This document shows, piece by piece, positions 11,603-20,764 of a DNA stretch of 64,000 nt (within the stretch, counting starts at the first letter, position 1; each line of letters begins with the position of its first letter). A program made the position numbers and the translations under genes. A model generated the notes under the pieces. It saw only the letters and a program-made list of their open reading frames with translations, was not told the origin of the DNA and searched no databases. The stretch comes from Phyllostachys edulis (taxonomy: Eukaryota > Streptophyta > Magnoliopsida > Poales > Poaceae), in contig CM070562.1 in NCBI GenBank assembly GCA_036346405.1, positions 98,606,284 through 98,670,283 of the forward strand, written 5' to 3'.

Positions 11603-11609
11603 TATAAAA
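11603..11609 (+). promoter_or_regulatory. TATA box of the TM9 gene
   Basis: TATAAAA in a GC-rich context, followed about 30 bases on by the GC- and CT-rich 5' leader. The leader runs from about 11635; an intron acceptor (TTCCTTCCAG) at 12279 shows that a 5'-UTR intron ends 46 bases before the chosen ATG. The donor could not be fixed. Confidence 0.65.
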
Positions 11610-12325
11610 TTGGCGGGTTAGTGCCGCGTCTCGCTCTCCTCGATTTGGACGCCGAAAGCGTTTACTTCTTCATCCTCTCCTCGTTCTCGAGGGCGGAGAG
11701 AGCGAGAGGGGGGCGCGCCTCGGGCTTCCATGTTTTGACCTCGCCTAGGTCGCCTCGGCCGCGCTCTCCCAGATCTGAGGCGAGCTTCCCTTCCCCTGAT
11801 CGGCCCCTCCCCTCCCCTCGCGGCCATTCCCTTCCCCGCGTCTCGTCGCGGTCGATCTCGGTGGAGGTGGAGCTCGGATCCGCCAAGTTCTGGAGATCTG
11901 GATCTCCCTTTACCTTAACTTGGGTTTTGGAATTGGATTCCTTCGGTTGGATTCCTTTTGGTACGGCGTGTTCTTCTTATCTAGTGGATTACCAGTTGGC
12001 GATTAGGAGATGCAAACCATGTTGCGATTTGAGTGTTTGGTGATGACTCGTCTCTATATTCGCTTTGGGTGCGGGGTCGAAAAATCTGTAGATTTGGATT
12101 CGTGGTTATCTTTTTTTCGTTGATTCTGTAATACAAGGGTTCGTTGTTTGATTCAAATGTGTTTGTCTTTAATGATGTGTATTCATAGTTGCATATTAGA
12201 TTAGATCAGGAAAGAAACGAAATAATGGCAATTTCAGGAACCTAATTGATTTCAATTTCTTGGGTCCAATTCCTTCCAGGTCGAGGTCTTGGTTGATCGA
12301 TCGCAAGGAGTTGTTGCCGCCCAAG

Positions 12326-14284
12326 ATGCCGTCCTCCCGATGGATCTCGGCTTCCCTGCTCGTCCTGCTCCTGAGCCTGCAAGCCGGTGTCGACGCCTTC
12401 TACCTCCCGGGCACCTTCATGCACCCCTACTCCCCTGAGGAGGCGATCTCGGCCAAGGTCAATTCGCTCACCTCTATCGAGACCGAGATGCCCTTCAGCT
12501 ACTACAGTCTGCCCTACTGCAAGCCAAAAGAGGGCGTCAAGAAGAGCGCTGAGAACCTCGGCGAGATCCTCATGGGTGACCAGATCGACAACTCGCCGTA
12601 CCGCTTCCGCGTCAATGTCAATGAGTCGGTGTACCTCTGCACCACTGACCCGCTCACCAAAGAGCAGGCCGAGCTGTTCAAGAAGCGGGCACGAGATCTC
12701 TACCAGGTTAACATGGTCCTTGACAATCTTCCAGTCATGAGGTTCACCCAGCAGAATGGGGTGATGATCCAGTGGACTGGGATCCCAGTCGGGTACAACC
12801 CAATAGGGAGCAATGAAGATTATGTCATTAACCATCTCAAGTTCAGGGTCTTGGTCCATCAGTACCAGGCCCAGGGTGATGTTGTAATCACAAGCGATGA
12901 TGGTGTTGCAATGGTTGAGTCTGATCGCAAGAGCGGATACCAGATTGTTGGTTTTGAGGTCGTGCCTTGCAGTGTGAGGCGCGATCCTGTGGCGATGTCC
13001 AAGCTCAAGATGTATGACAAGGTTGACTCTGTGAACTGCCCGTTGGAGCTCGAGAAATCTCAGGTGATCCGTGAGAAAGAGCAGATTACATTTACCTATG
13101 AGGTTGAGTATGTCAAGAGCAACATCAAGTGGCCATCAAGGTGGGACGCATACCTGAAGATGGATGGCGCAAAGGTGCACTGGTTCTCGATCATGAACTC
13201 GATGATGGTCGTCTTCTTCTTGGCTGGTATTGTGTTTGTCATATTCCTGAGAACTGTCCGTCGGGATCTGACACGGTACGAGGACATGGATAAGGAAGCA
13301 CAAGCTCAGATGAACGAGGAGCTCTCAGGATGGAAACTTGTTGTTGGCGATGTCTTCAGAGAACCCTGCTGCTCAAAGCTGTTATGCGTCATGGTCGCTG
13401 ATGGTATCCAGATCACCGGTATGGCGGTTGTTACAATCGTGTTTGCTGCTCTCGGTTTCCTCTCACCTGCTTCCAGGGGAATGCTCCTGACTGGAATGAT
13501 CATTCTCTACCTCTTCCTTGGAATTGTTGCTGGATACGTTGGTGTCCGTGTTTGGAGGACTATCAAAGGGACCTCAGAAGGGTGGAAATCTGTTGCTTGG
13601 CTGACCTCCTGCTTCTTCCCTGGCATTGTTTTTGTCATCCTGACTCTGCTGAACTCTATCCTGTGGGGCAAGAAGAGCACTGGAGCTTTACCCATCTCAC
13701 TGTTCTTCACCCTCCTGGCCCTGTGGTTCTGCATCTCCGTGCCACTCACTCTTATTGGAGGCTTGCTAGGTACGCGTGCCGCAAGCATTGAATACCCTGT
13801 CCGTACCAACCAAATTCCACGAGAGATTCCTGAGCGCAAGTTCCCTTCATGGCTGCTTGTGCTCGGGGCGGGAACATTGCCTTTTGGCACCCTCTTCATT
13901 GAGCTATTCTTCATCCTTTCTAGCATTTGGTTGGGGAGGTTCTACTACGTCTTTGGCTTCCTGTTCATTGTCCTTTTCCTGCTGGTCATTGTCTGCGGTG
14001 AGGTTTCCCTGGTCCTAACCTACATGCATCTTTGTGTGGAGGACTGGAAGTGGTGGTGGAAAGCTTTCTTTGCTTCTGGCTCCGTTGCGTTCTATGTCTT
14101 CTTGTACTCGATCAACTATCTGGTGTTCGACCTCAGGAGCCTGAGCGGACCAGTCTCCGCGACACTCTATCTTGGCTATTCCCTCATCATGGCTCTTGCA
14201 ATCATGCTCTCTACCGGTGCCATTGGCTTCTTGCTCTCATTCTACTTCGTTCATTACCTCTTCTCATCTGTCAAGATTGACTAG
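12326..14284 (+). CDS. Transmembrane nine superfamily protein (TM9SF/EMP70, TMN11/12-like)
   Basis: A 652-residue nonaspanin, a family of Golgi/endosomal membrane proteins involved in sorting and in loading transmembrane cargo. The start at MPSSRWIS is chosen because it gives a clean signal peptide (hydrophobic core SLLVLLLSLQAG, likely cleavage before FYLPGTF); the frame is open 22 codons further up but that stretch is 5' UTR crossing the intron acceptor. The lumenal domain carries the family landmarks YCKP, GDQIDNSPY and LDNLPVMR. The first of nine membrane spans starts near residue 285 (HWFSIMNSMMVVFFLAGIVF); conserved blocks include ELSGWKLVVGDVFR, RTNQIPREIPER and GTLPFGTLFIELFFI. The protein ends SSVKID, with the C-terminal KxD retrieval signal. 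The coding sequence has no intron and is full length. Monocot-like GC-rich codon use at the 5' end. Subgroup assignment is from memory of the plant family. Confidence 0.95.
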   Translation: MPSSRWISASLLVLLLSLQAGVDAFYLPGTFMHPYSPEEAISAKVNSLTSIETEMPFSYYSLPYCKPKEGVKKSAENLGEILMGDQIDNSPYRFRVNVNESVYLCTTDPLTKEQAELFKKRARDLYQVNMVLDNLPVMRFTQQNGVMIQWTGIPVGYNPIGSNEDYVINHLKFRVLVHQYQAQGDVVITSDDGVAMVESDRKSGYQIVGFEVVPCSVRRDPVAMSKLKMYDKVDSVNCPLELEKSQVIREKEQITFTYEVEYVKSNIKWPSRWDAYLKMDGAKVHWFSIMNSMMVVFFLAGIVFVIFLRTVRRDLTRYEDMDKEAQAQMNEELSGWKLVVGDVFREPCCSKLLCVMVADGIQITGMAVVTIVFAALGFLSPASRGMLLTGMIILYLFLGIVAGYVGVRVWRTIKGTSEGWKSVAWLTSCFFPGIVFVILTLLNSILWGKKSTGALPISLFFTLLALWFCISVPLTLIGGLLGTRAASIEYPVRTNQIPREIPERKFPSWLLVLGAGTLPFGTLFIELFFILSSIWLGRFYYVFGFLFIVLFLLVIVCGEVSLVLTYMHLCVEDWKWWWKAFFASGSVAFYVFLYSINYLVFDLRSLSGPVSATLYLGYSLIMALAIMLSTGAIGFLLSFYFVHYLFSSVKID

Positions 14285-15080
14285 AGGTGCCCATTCCTTC
14301 TTGCTGCAATAGAGTCACTTGATCCTGGTGATAGTTATCCCTTAGAAACACTACACAATAATATCAAATTGAAAAATGGAAACATGGCAACGCCCATGGC
14401 TCTTGGCGCCTGATTGATTCTATCATCTAGCATAGCACAGTTACTTCAGTTTATGCTTATTTCTTAGACATGTTTGTAATGCTTCAGCTATGCTTTCTTG
14501 CCTTTTGTTATACTATTCTGTTTTGCTTGCTCTGGGCATTTGTGAGCAGCATTTGTTGTTGGAACACTTGACAGCTATTCAATATGAAACGAGCAATTCG
14601 ATTACAGTTCTTGTGATCTTTTATGATGCTATACGTTGAGTGGTTGCCACAAATGTTCTGGTGTTGTCAATGAGTTAGTAAGACTTTATACTACTGACAT
14701 ACACATGTTTACTGAAATTAATAATGCGGCTCTCCTGTTGAATGCTGGATTGGTTGCCGCGCTGCTTACGCATGTTCTGATGGTTGTAACGAGTTAATGC
14801 TGTTTAGCGATTGACTTGATAAACATATTAGTACTAAAATTGTGACCAAGTTATACAGCCAGTTCTGAAGCGTCTGGTTGATGAGCTTCCTGTGTTCTTT
14901 GCACTAGCTAGCCGGCCAGCTAGTATATCTTTCCATATAATCCATGGAGGTTAATTATATGCGTGTATCCGATCATCCAAACAAACTGCCGTGTATCTTA
15001 AGAAAAGGAAACATCTTCATAACCATGTCATGATCAACCTGGCTAGCTTCAAGCCTGAAGCATAGGGAACATGTCAGAGG
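14285..15080. other. 3' UTR of the TM9 gene and intergenic DNA
   Basis: AT-rich, T-rich sequence typical of a plant 3' UTR; a poly(A) site probably lies within the first 300-400 bases, but no single signal can be picked. Beyond about 14700 I see nothing recognisable. Confidence 0.45.
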
Positions 15081-15600
15081 GAAACTGGGATAGCCACCAC
15101 ATAATTTTTGGCACAAATGTCACTGTTGCGATCATTTATTACGCAATTAGCGCATGTCGCAACGAAATTCCATTTTTGGCACCTCGTTCGCACGGTGGCT
15201 GGTCGGACGCGCCCTGAACGCGGCATGTGTCCTCGTCCAGCCCGTGGCCGGTCGGACGTGCTGCCTCCGCACAGTGGCTGGTTGGACGAGGCTCCTCTGC
15301 ACAGATGTCGCCTGATCGTTGCCCTCCCCCCTGCCCAGAGTACTCTGGCCCGACAGCGCATCCGGGATTCTCACGACCATCGCAGCACATCCTCCCTCCG
15401 CACAACTGTAAATACCAGACTCTCGCACTCGCTCATCCCAATCACATTTTTCGTTTTCTTTCTCGTTCTCGCTCTCATCGCTGGGGACATATAGAACATA
15501 ATTTTTTTAGATTATAGTTCGGAGCCGTTGTTAGGACCGTAGCACTTTTGAACGGTTTCCCCGAAGGGAAGGTAATTTTTTGTCCGCTGCAGTTATCGTT
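15081..15600. other. GC-rich unassigned segment
   Basis: Repeated short text on the theme GGCTGGTCGGACG / GTGGCTGGTTGGACGAGG (15195-15300) with no conserved reading frame. It precedes the AT-rich minisatellite and a MULE transposase remnant, so it may be the outer part of that Mutator-like element; no terminal inverted repeat pair was confirmed. Confidence 0.35.
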
Positions 15601-15836
15601 ATTGCCGTAGTCATAGTTAATTAGTCCTACTTAGCTAGTCCCAATTAATGTAGCTTGTATTCTTAATTAAATAAGTGTTAATAATTAAGCCGTAGTTTTT
15701 TACTGTTAATAATTTAGTCATAGCTAATGTATCGGTAATTTATTAGTGCATCATAATTAGTGATAATTAATTAGTCATAATTAAGTAGGTTTTATTATTT
15801 GAGTATGAATTAGTTAGTGGTTAAAAATTAGTGGAA

Positions 15837-16232
15837 ATTAAATAGTCATAATTAATTAGTCGTAATTAGTTTAGTGGTAATTAATCGGTCATAATTAGTT
15901 CGGTGTTAATCAATTCGGCATAATTAATTTAGTGAAAATTAATTAGTCGTAATTAATTTAGTGAAAATTAATCGATCGTAGTTAGTTTAGTGTTAATTAG
16001 TTTAGCATAATTAATTTAGTAGAAATTAATTAGTCATAATTAGTTTAGTGTTAATTAGTTGATTGTAATTAATTTAGTGAAAATTAATTAGTCGTAATTA
16101 ATTTAGTGGTAATTAATCAGTCGTAGTTAGTTTAGTGGCAATTAGTTAGGCATAATTAATTTAGTGGAAATTAATTAGTCGTAATTAATTTAGTGGTAAT
16201 TAATCATTCGTAATTAATAAATCGTGTTTGTT
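15837..16232. repeat. AT-rich minisatellite, unit about 29-30 bp, about 13 copies
   Basis: Consensus by eye is two half-units: TAATTAATTAGTCGTAAT then TAATTTAGTGR. Copies vary at one to five positions and by 1-2 bases in length. More degenerate material of the same flavour starts near 15610 and continues to about 16450. The array ends close to a Mutator-like transposase remnant and may be its 5' non-coding region. Confidence 0.85.
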
Positions 16233-16476
16233 TGAGTCGTGGTTTATTAGTGGTAATTACACTAGTAATGAATAACTCGTAAGTAATTTTTGGACAAATA
16301 TTCAATCTGTTGCTAATTAATTATTTATTTGTATTTCATTACTCATATTTAATCGATTACTTTCATGCAATTTGTCATCATTGTTTGTGTCGTGGGCAAT
16401 TACTGACGATTAAATTACTTGTAATTAAATACTATTAATTAGTTAAGTCATATTAAATTTGTGGTAACTACATGCC

Positions 16477-17525
16477 ATGTCTGTTATATCGCGTACCGCA
16501 GATCGGGTTGTTGTGGCTTTCAGTAATTTCGAACATGCAAGGCTGCAAGGCTTGGTTTTGTTTTATGGCTATGGTCTCGTATGGGCCGGACCCAATGGGT
16601 TGGATCTGTCAAGATACCAGTACAAGGTAGTTCGGGCGGAGGGGCTCGATGCGATGAATATTCACGAGCTTCGGAGCTGCATCCGAATGAGTTCAACACA
16701 GAGCCAATGACGAAGAAACTTGTCATCGAGGGGATCACATGCACAAAGAGCATATGAGAGCTGGTCAAGGTGAATGGAAGCGTAGCATGGGCCAGTACAT
16801 GCAGATTGCCTCCCAGCTCAAGGCGGCGATATACAGGAAGCCGATGGTGTACTTGAATTTCGTACGTAGGGCGTCGAGAAACCTTGATGATGCCGGGGCC
16901 TCGGCAAGCGGGCAACCGCAAGCGGAGCTTGAAGACGGTAGCACGGAATGTGATGTCTCGGAGGGAAGACTCACGCATAATTTTGTACAAAATGAGGGGG
17001 CGTAATTGTGGTGGTCGACCCGCATCAACTAACACAAATATCTACTAGACCAGCCTATCGAGTTGGAGTCCGACGAGGATGCCGACCCGAGCTCGGATGG
17101 TAGCGATGAGGACGCACACCAAGATGGTGGTCCAACTGGGGGAATTGTGTCATCGGAGGTGCCTTACGTGGCACAGAGACTTGATGATATCACGATACGT
17201 TCACTCGTACTATCGCAAGAAGAAGGGTCCTAGTGGGGGTTTGATGCCAACACCCTCTTAGTTGGGCAGCACTTCCCTAGCAAGACGGTCGTGCAACAAG
17301 CTATAGCATGATACGCCTTGTCTATAAACCGTGTGTACCGAGTGCACTGGTCTAACCCAGGACATTACACAGTGAAGTGCGTAGCGGAAGGCTGTTCTGG
17401 CAAGGTCAACGCTCACTGAGCAAAGTTCTTCGACTCAGTCTTCGCGATCAAGGCGCTGATCGAACACACTTGCGAGCTTAGTGAGCCCCTGTGACAGCAT
17501 CGGAACGTGACTTCCGCATATGTGG
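16477..17525 (+). pseudogene. Mutator-like (MuDR) transposase N-terminal remnant
   Basis: Pieces of a MULE transposase are readable in changing frames. They include GLDLSRYQYKVV and MNIHELRSC (16590-16690), TKKLVIEGITCTKS (16709-16750) and QIASQLKAAIYRKPMVYLNF (16802-16860). The Mutator DNA-binding domain lies at about 17255-17520 (FPSKTVVQQAI, NRVYRVHWSNPGHYTVKCVA, IKALIEHTCEL, HRNVTSAYVAS). In-frame stops interrupt this domain (the codon after AIA, that after VNAH, and that after SEPL). The catalytic core is absent; the sequence switches abruptly to a copia element near 17525-17545. Dead transposase. Confidence 0.8.
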
Positions 17526-17539
17526 CAAGCCTCTCTCTT

Positions 17540-18774
17540 AGTTGGATGTTAAGAATGTCTTTTTTTAATAGTGTTTTGTATGAGGAGGCCTACATGCAGC
17601 CATCACCTGGATATTCTATTCCCGATGAGCACGTCTGTCGTCTTCGTCGTGCTCTTTATGGCCTCAAACAGGCTACTCGTGTCTGATTTGCACGCTTTAC
17701 CTCAGTGATTACTACTGTCTTTTTCACTATCAGTCCCCATGATCCTTCTCTTTTTGTCCATGCCTCATCTCGGGGTAGGACACAGCTTCTTCTGTATGTT
17801 GATGATATGCTCATCACTGGTGATGATTTCTTATTTATCACGTATGTGAATAAGCATATCAATGAACAATTTTTTATGACTAATCTTGGTTCTCTTACGT
17901 ACTTCCTTGGGATTGAGGTCTCTTCCATGCTCGATGGCTACTACTTCTCCCAGCAAAAGTATATTCAGGATCTTCTTGATCAATCTGGTCTGGCTGACAC
18001 TCGCACTGCTGAGACTCCCATGGAGCTATCCTTACAGCTTCGTGCCACTGATGGTGATCTTCTTGAGGATCCTACTCGATATCGCCATCTTGTTGGGAGT
18101 TTGGTGAAGTGAGCACTCATCCTGATATTGCTTATGTTGTTCATATCTTGAGTCAGTTCATGACTCGTCCTACCTATGTTCACTACAATCACCTTCTTCG
18201 TGTTCTTCACTACTTGCGTGGAACGATCTATCATCGTTTGTTTTTCCCTAGCTCCACCTCACTACAGCTTCAGGTGTACTCTAATGCGATCTGGGCTAGT
18301 GATCCTTCTGATCGTCATTCTCTTTACATTTCTTGTGTTTTCTTGGCTCCTCCTGATTGCACGGAATACAAAAGCGGTAGTAGTTTTCCGTTCGTGTACA
18401 GAGTCTGACTTGATAGCTATAGCAGCAGTGACAGCAAATGTTACTTGGTTAAGGTGGCTACTTGTAGATTTTGGAGTATAAGGTGGCTACTTGTAGATTT
18501 TGGAGTATCTGTGTTATGACCTACAACTCTTTTATCTGACAATACATGTGTTATCAGTATTGTCTGTGACTCAGTGAAGCATGAGCTCACCAAGCACAGT
18601 GGTGTGGATGCTTCATACACTCGCTCACAGGTGTAGGAGGGAGTACTTGCTTTACAGTTTGTGCCCTCAGAGTTATAGATTACTGACTTCTTCACGAAGC
18701 CACAGACTAAGGTACAACATTTGTTTTTTCCCTCTAAACTCAGTATGTGTGATCCACCATGAGTTTGAGGGGGG
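17540..18774 (+). pseudogene. Ty1/copia pol remnant (RT and RNase H)
   Basis: Starts abruptly with LDVKNVFFNSVLYEEAYMQP (the usual LDVxNAFLxGxLxExVYMxQP motif). It continues with LRRALYGLKQATRV, the catalytic LLYVDDMLITG near 17795, and ETPMELSLQLR near 18013. RNase H follows at 18109-18408 (DIAYVVHILSQFMTRPT, LRVLHYLRGT). Defects: a stop after QATRV (17682-17684), a frame break at about 18107-18112 between SLVK and HPDIAYV, and a perfect 29-bp tandem duplication (18451-18479, 18480-18508) near the C-terminus. gag, protease, integrase and 5' LTR are missing. Confidence 0.88.
18451..18508 (+). repeat. Perfect 29-bp tandem duplication
   Basis: AAGGTGGCTACTTGTAGATT... (29 bp) is present twice head-to-tail at 18451-18479 and 18480-18508. 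It lies in the terminal coding part of the copia element and shifts the frame (29 is not a multiple of three). Confidence 0.95.
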
Positions 18775-18909
18775 TGTTAGAATATGAATTATTTTGTATT
18801 TACTTATATGTTTTTGTATTTCTTATATGTGTATGGTATATTCTCTCTTTGTACTCCATATATATATTGTCCATTAGGCATCATTAATATACACACAATA
18901 TTCATAACA
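18775..18909 (+). mobile_element. 3' LTR of the copia remnant
   Basis: A 135-bp LTR. It directly follows a purine tract (GAGTTTGAGGGGGG, 18761-18774), opens TGTTAGAATATGAATTATT and closes ATATTCATAACA, so the ends are inverted repeats with TG...CA termini. A (TA)n-rich TATATATATATT lies at about 18859-18868. No second LTR is present in the window, in keeping with loss of the element's 5' part. Confidence 0.85.
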
Positions 18910-19714
18910 CGTAAATAGTAATTCATATATGATCTCTCTCTCAGCCTTGTGTGGCAACCAGCCAGCCACGAATTTATTACTTGTAATGCAGTTGTAAAAT
19001 GTATTGGAAAAATGATGTCAAACAAAACTGGAAAGGAAAACTATTTTTGCGTGTCAAGGCTTTGGTAGTGATGTCTTTATCCTTCTTAATAATCAATCGT
19101 CAGATGGTAGACTAATGTTTAGTGTAGTAGTGTGGTAGTAACCAATAATGTTATTGGTGGGGGAGTGCTCTGTGCTCTATGTAGATCGATCAAAGCATAG
19201 TCTATGTTTTTTTTACAGAAGGCAGACCTCCAATTTCAACTAATGAAACTATTTATTTTGATGAGCACACACGAAAACGGATGGTCTGAGTGCAATGAGG
19301 CTACTCATGTCAACTGAGCTATGCTCAGCTTATTTTCCTACGGACCGTGCATAAAATTTTTCCTAGACTCAGACGATGACATGGTGTACTCATTGTTACT
19401 ATTGTTTCAGTAGACAAAATCCAGTTTTTTTTTTTACAAACGTATCACCTAAAACGTCTCAATTAGATAGACCGAAATAGTAATACAAGTGAGACGGACT
19501 GTGGACAGTCCACACCCACAATGCAGTGACCACTGAGAAGTGGCGGCTGCCACTAGCCCGCACCACGTCACTGCATCCTGGCTGTTGGGTTTGGCGGCAG
19601 CCCTCAAAAGCACCGCTACTTGCGGCTGCCTGCAGCATGTAGCGGCTGCCTGGGAATGCATGCTTTCTATTTAGCTCGGATACAGGCTGCAAGGTGAGAA
19701 GAGCTCCTCAAGCC
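18910..19714. other. Intergenic, nothing recognised
   Basis: Mostly AT-rich. 19540-19650 contains several GCGGCTGCC repeats. No gene or bounded element could be supported. Confidence 0.4.
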
Positions 19715-19771
19715 ATGAATTTCCCCACGGATCATCCAGCCCGTCCCTCTCTTCTCTCTTTCGCGCCATGA
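19715..19771 (+). other. Upstream ORF overlapping the NAC-fragment start
   Basis: An 18-codon frame starts at the duplicated ATGAATTTCCCCACGGA and ends in a TGA that overlaps the second ATG (ATGA, 19768-19771). It arises from a duplication of the start region. Any translation of the NAC fragment would need reinitiation. Confidence 0.5.
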
Positions 19772-20136
19772 ATTTCCCCACGGAGATGATGGAGCGATTC
19801 TTCAAGCTAGGGTTCCGCTTCAGACCTTCCCTGAAGGAAGCCGTCACATACTACCTATCTCGCCTGATCTCCGGCGAGACCCTGCACGACGCCGCCCGGC
19901 TCATCCACCACGCGGACGTCTACAGCTGCCAGCCCAAGGACCTCGCCGCCAAGTTCGCTCTCGTGCCCAAGAGTGAGAACGGCGACCGGCTCTTCTTCAC
20001 CCTGTGCAAGCGACAGAAAGGGAGCAGCACTAGGAGCGCGCGCGCCGCCGGCCCCGGCACCTGGGTCTCGCAGAAGATGAAGGAGATTACGAACGACGCG
20101 GGCATCAAGATCGGGGAGACCAAGACTCGGGGGTGA
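19768..20136 (+). pseudogene. Truncated NAC-domain-like gene fragment
   Basis: 122 codons resembling the first two thirds of a grass NAC domain: FRFRPSLKEAVTYYLSRLIS (subdomain A), HHADVYSCQPKDLAAKF (subdomain B), GDRLFFTLCKR (subdomain C), then GPGTWVSQKMKEITN (subdomain D-like). It ends GETKTRG at TGA, before the last part of the DNA-binding fold and any activation region, so it is too short for a working factor. The first codons (ATGAATTTCCCCACGGA) are duplicated 53 bp upstream at 19715. Neighbours are other broken genes, so I treat it as a fragment; a short dominant-negative-like protein is an alternative. Confidence 0.65.
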
Positions 20137-20433
20137 GGAAGAGCTTCTGAGCGCCAATGCGGGCCGACTGCATGTCTATGCTTTTGGATAGTGGGTTAGT
20201 GGGCCGATTTTAGTGGACTCATTTTGCAGGGTAAGTTCACGGCTTAGCGAAGTGATCTACCCTACTTGCATCCTTAGGCCGAAAGGCTCACCGAAAGCAA
20301 TATTAAGCGTGGCTTGGAAACCACAAATTTATGCCGAATTAACAAATGAGATTTGACAAGTTTTGGCATATTTTAGCCCAATTATCTCGCCCAATTATGA
20401 TAAGAAATTTCACTGACAAGTGAGAAATCATAA

Positions 20434-20733
20434 GGGCATGTACAATACGAGATGCTTATATATATACGAGTGCTTAAAGAAAGAAAATATATCCATGTCA
20501 ACAAGTACATATGTACAAATCGTTTCCTCCGATACAAGTATCTGTTTTGTAGGTGCTTAAATGATTGTATTATCTATTAGTTATATATAGTTATATACAT
20601 AAGCACCTTTTAAGCATCGGTGCCTGATCAAGCATTGATGCTACAAAATAAGCATCTTATTTATCCTACATGGCAAGAAAAATTAGTTTTTCTTTGCTAA
20701 ACATCGCTCTAAGCATCTGCATTATACATGCTC
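20434..20733. mobile_element. Tourist-like (PIF/Harbinger) MITE
   Basis: A 300-bp element with terminal inverted repeats, GGGCATGTACAATACGAGAT at the left and the complement of GAGCATGTATAATGCAGATG at the right. TAA target duplications lie at 20431-20433 and 20734-20736. It sits between the NAC fragment and the first surviving exon of the AAP pseudogene, ending 31 bp before that exon, i.e. in what would be an intron. Confidence 0.88.
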
Positions 20734-20764
20734 TAAGAGAGCACCGTGATTACTCGTTTTGCAG

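Noticed and set aside
12387..12740. Alternative 117-codon frame over the TM9 gene start
   Set aside because: Ser/Arg-rich shadow of the GC-rich true frame, which has a clear signal peptide and family motifs.
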